Source of the DNA: CAXXOK01 sp964640955
GTDB taxonomy: Bacteria; Bacillota; Clostridia; Christensenellales; Aristaeellaceae
Reading direction: 5' to 3'
Assembly: GCA_964640955.1 (NCBI GenBank)
Contig: CAZXJI010000041.1
Location: 1 to 6,799, forward strand
DNA length: 6,799 nt
In this document: piece after piece, positions 6,657 to 6,799 of the stretch
How the letters are laid out: each line of letters starts with the position of its first letter
Position numbering within the stretch: position 1 is the first letter of the stretch
The notes under the pieces: generated by a model
Told to the model about the DNA's origin: nothing
Databases searched by the model: none
The model's input: the letters and a program-made list of their open reading frames with translations, nothing else
Position numbers and translations under genes: made by a program

Positions 6657-6799
6657 ATGATCCAAAGACGTTCGTCGGTTTTATGGAATATCGGCGTGAA
6701 ACTGGCGGTTTTTCTTTCTTCCGGTTGCGGCGGCGTCTTTTTATTAGGTAAAAATCTTAAACGCTGAAAAAGCGAATAGGCCGATAAAGACGAGTGAAA
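6657..6799. other. Intergenic sequence upstream of the promoter, no gene seen
   Basis: I see no supported gene, RNA or mobile-element end in these 143 bases. A 36-codon frame on the + strand (6657-6767) has no ribosome site. A short hairpin CGCT/AGCG with a GAAAA loop lies near 6762-6774. The segment may contain activator sites for the operon or the control region of a gene beyond the window. Confidence 0.4.

Noticed and set aside
6656..6661. TATGAT as a -10 box for a + strand promoter reading out of the window
   Set aside because: It is a good -10 match, but there is no acceptable -35 element 15-19 bases upstream and no gene in view.
6657..6767. 36-codon + strand frame encoding a short peptide with a hydrophobic middle
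   Set aside because: No Shine-Dalgarno sequence precedes it and it starts at the edge of the inverted repeat. A frame this short is expected by chance.

Overview
The window reads as chromosomal DNA from a GC-rich, Gram-positive-type anaerobe (Bacillota; a clostridial or Paenibacillus-like lineage is my best guess). The reasons are the YesM/YesN-type two-component pair, the CUT1-type sugar ABC transporter without its own ATPase, the purine-rich Shine-Dalgarno sites (GGGAG, AAGGAGG) and the AT-rich promoter region inside otherwise GC-rich DNA. No 16S rRNA or other taxonomic marker is present, so the lineage is inference.

Layout: five genes in two convergent units. On the + strand (20-3353) a membrane sensor histidine kinase overlaps by 8 bases an AraC-type response regulator. 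On the - strand (6462 down to 3385) a three-gene operon encodes an exported solute-binding protein and two membrane permeases. The operon begins downstream of a 337-base AT-rich intergenic region (6463-6799). That region holds a perfect 12-bp inverted repeat with a promoter-like element between its arms, then a leader with predicted hairpins. A strong 13-bp hairpin followed by five U residues lies between the binding-protein gene and the first permease gene. The two units meet tail to tail across only 31 bases (3354-3384), with no convincing terminator.

Likely working model, inferred from family knowledge: the kinase senses an extracellular signal linked to a carbohydrate and phosphorylates the regulator at Asp55. 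The regulator then acts on the transporter promoter, and the inverted repeat at 6609-6656 is the best visible candidate for a control element there. The binding protein captures a sugar or oligosaccharide and delivers it to the permease heterodimer. That heterodimer must borrow an ATPase of the MsmK/UgpC/MalK type from elsewhere in the genome. The hairpin after the binding-protein gene would let that protein be made in excess over the permeases.

The genes belong to well-known families and I see no clearly new system. The points most worth a second look are regulatory (nested inverted repeat and promoter, structured leader, intercistronic hairpin, convergent ends) plus a binding protein that lacks the lipobox expected in a Gram-positive cell.
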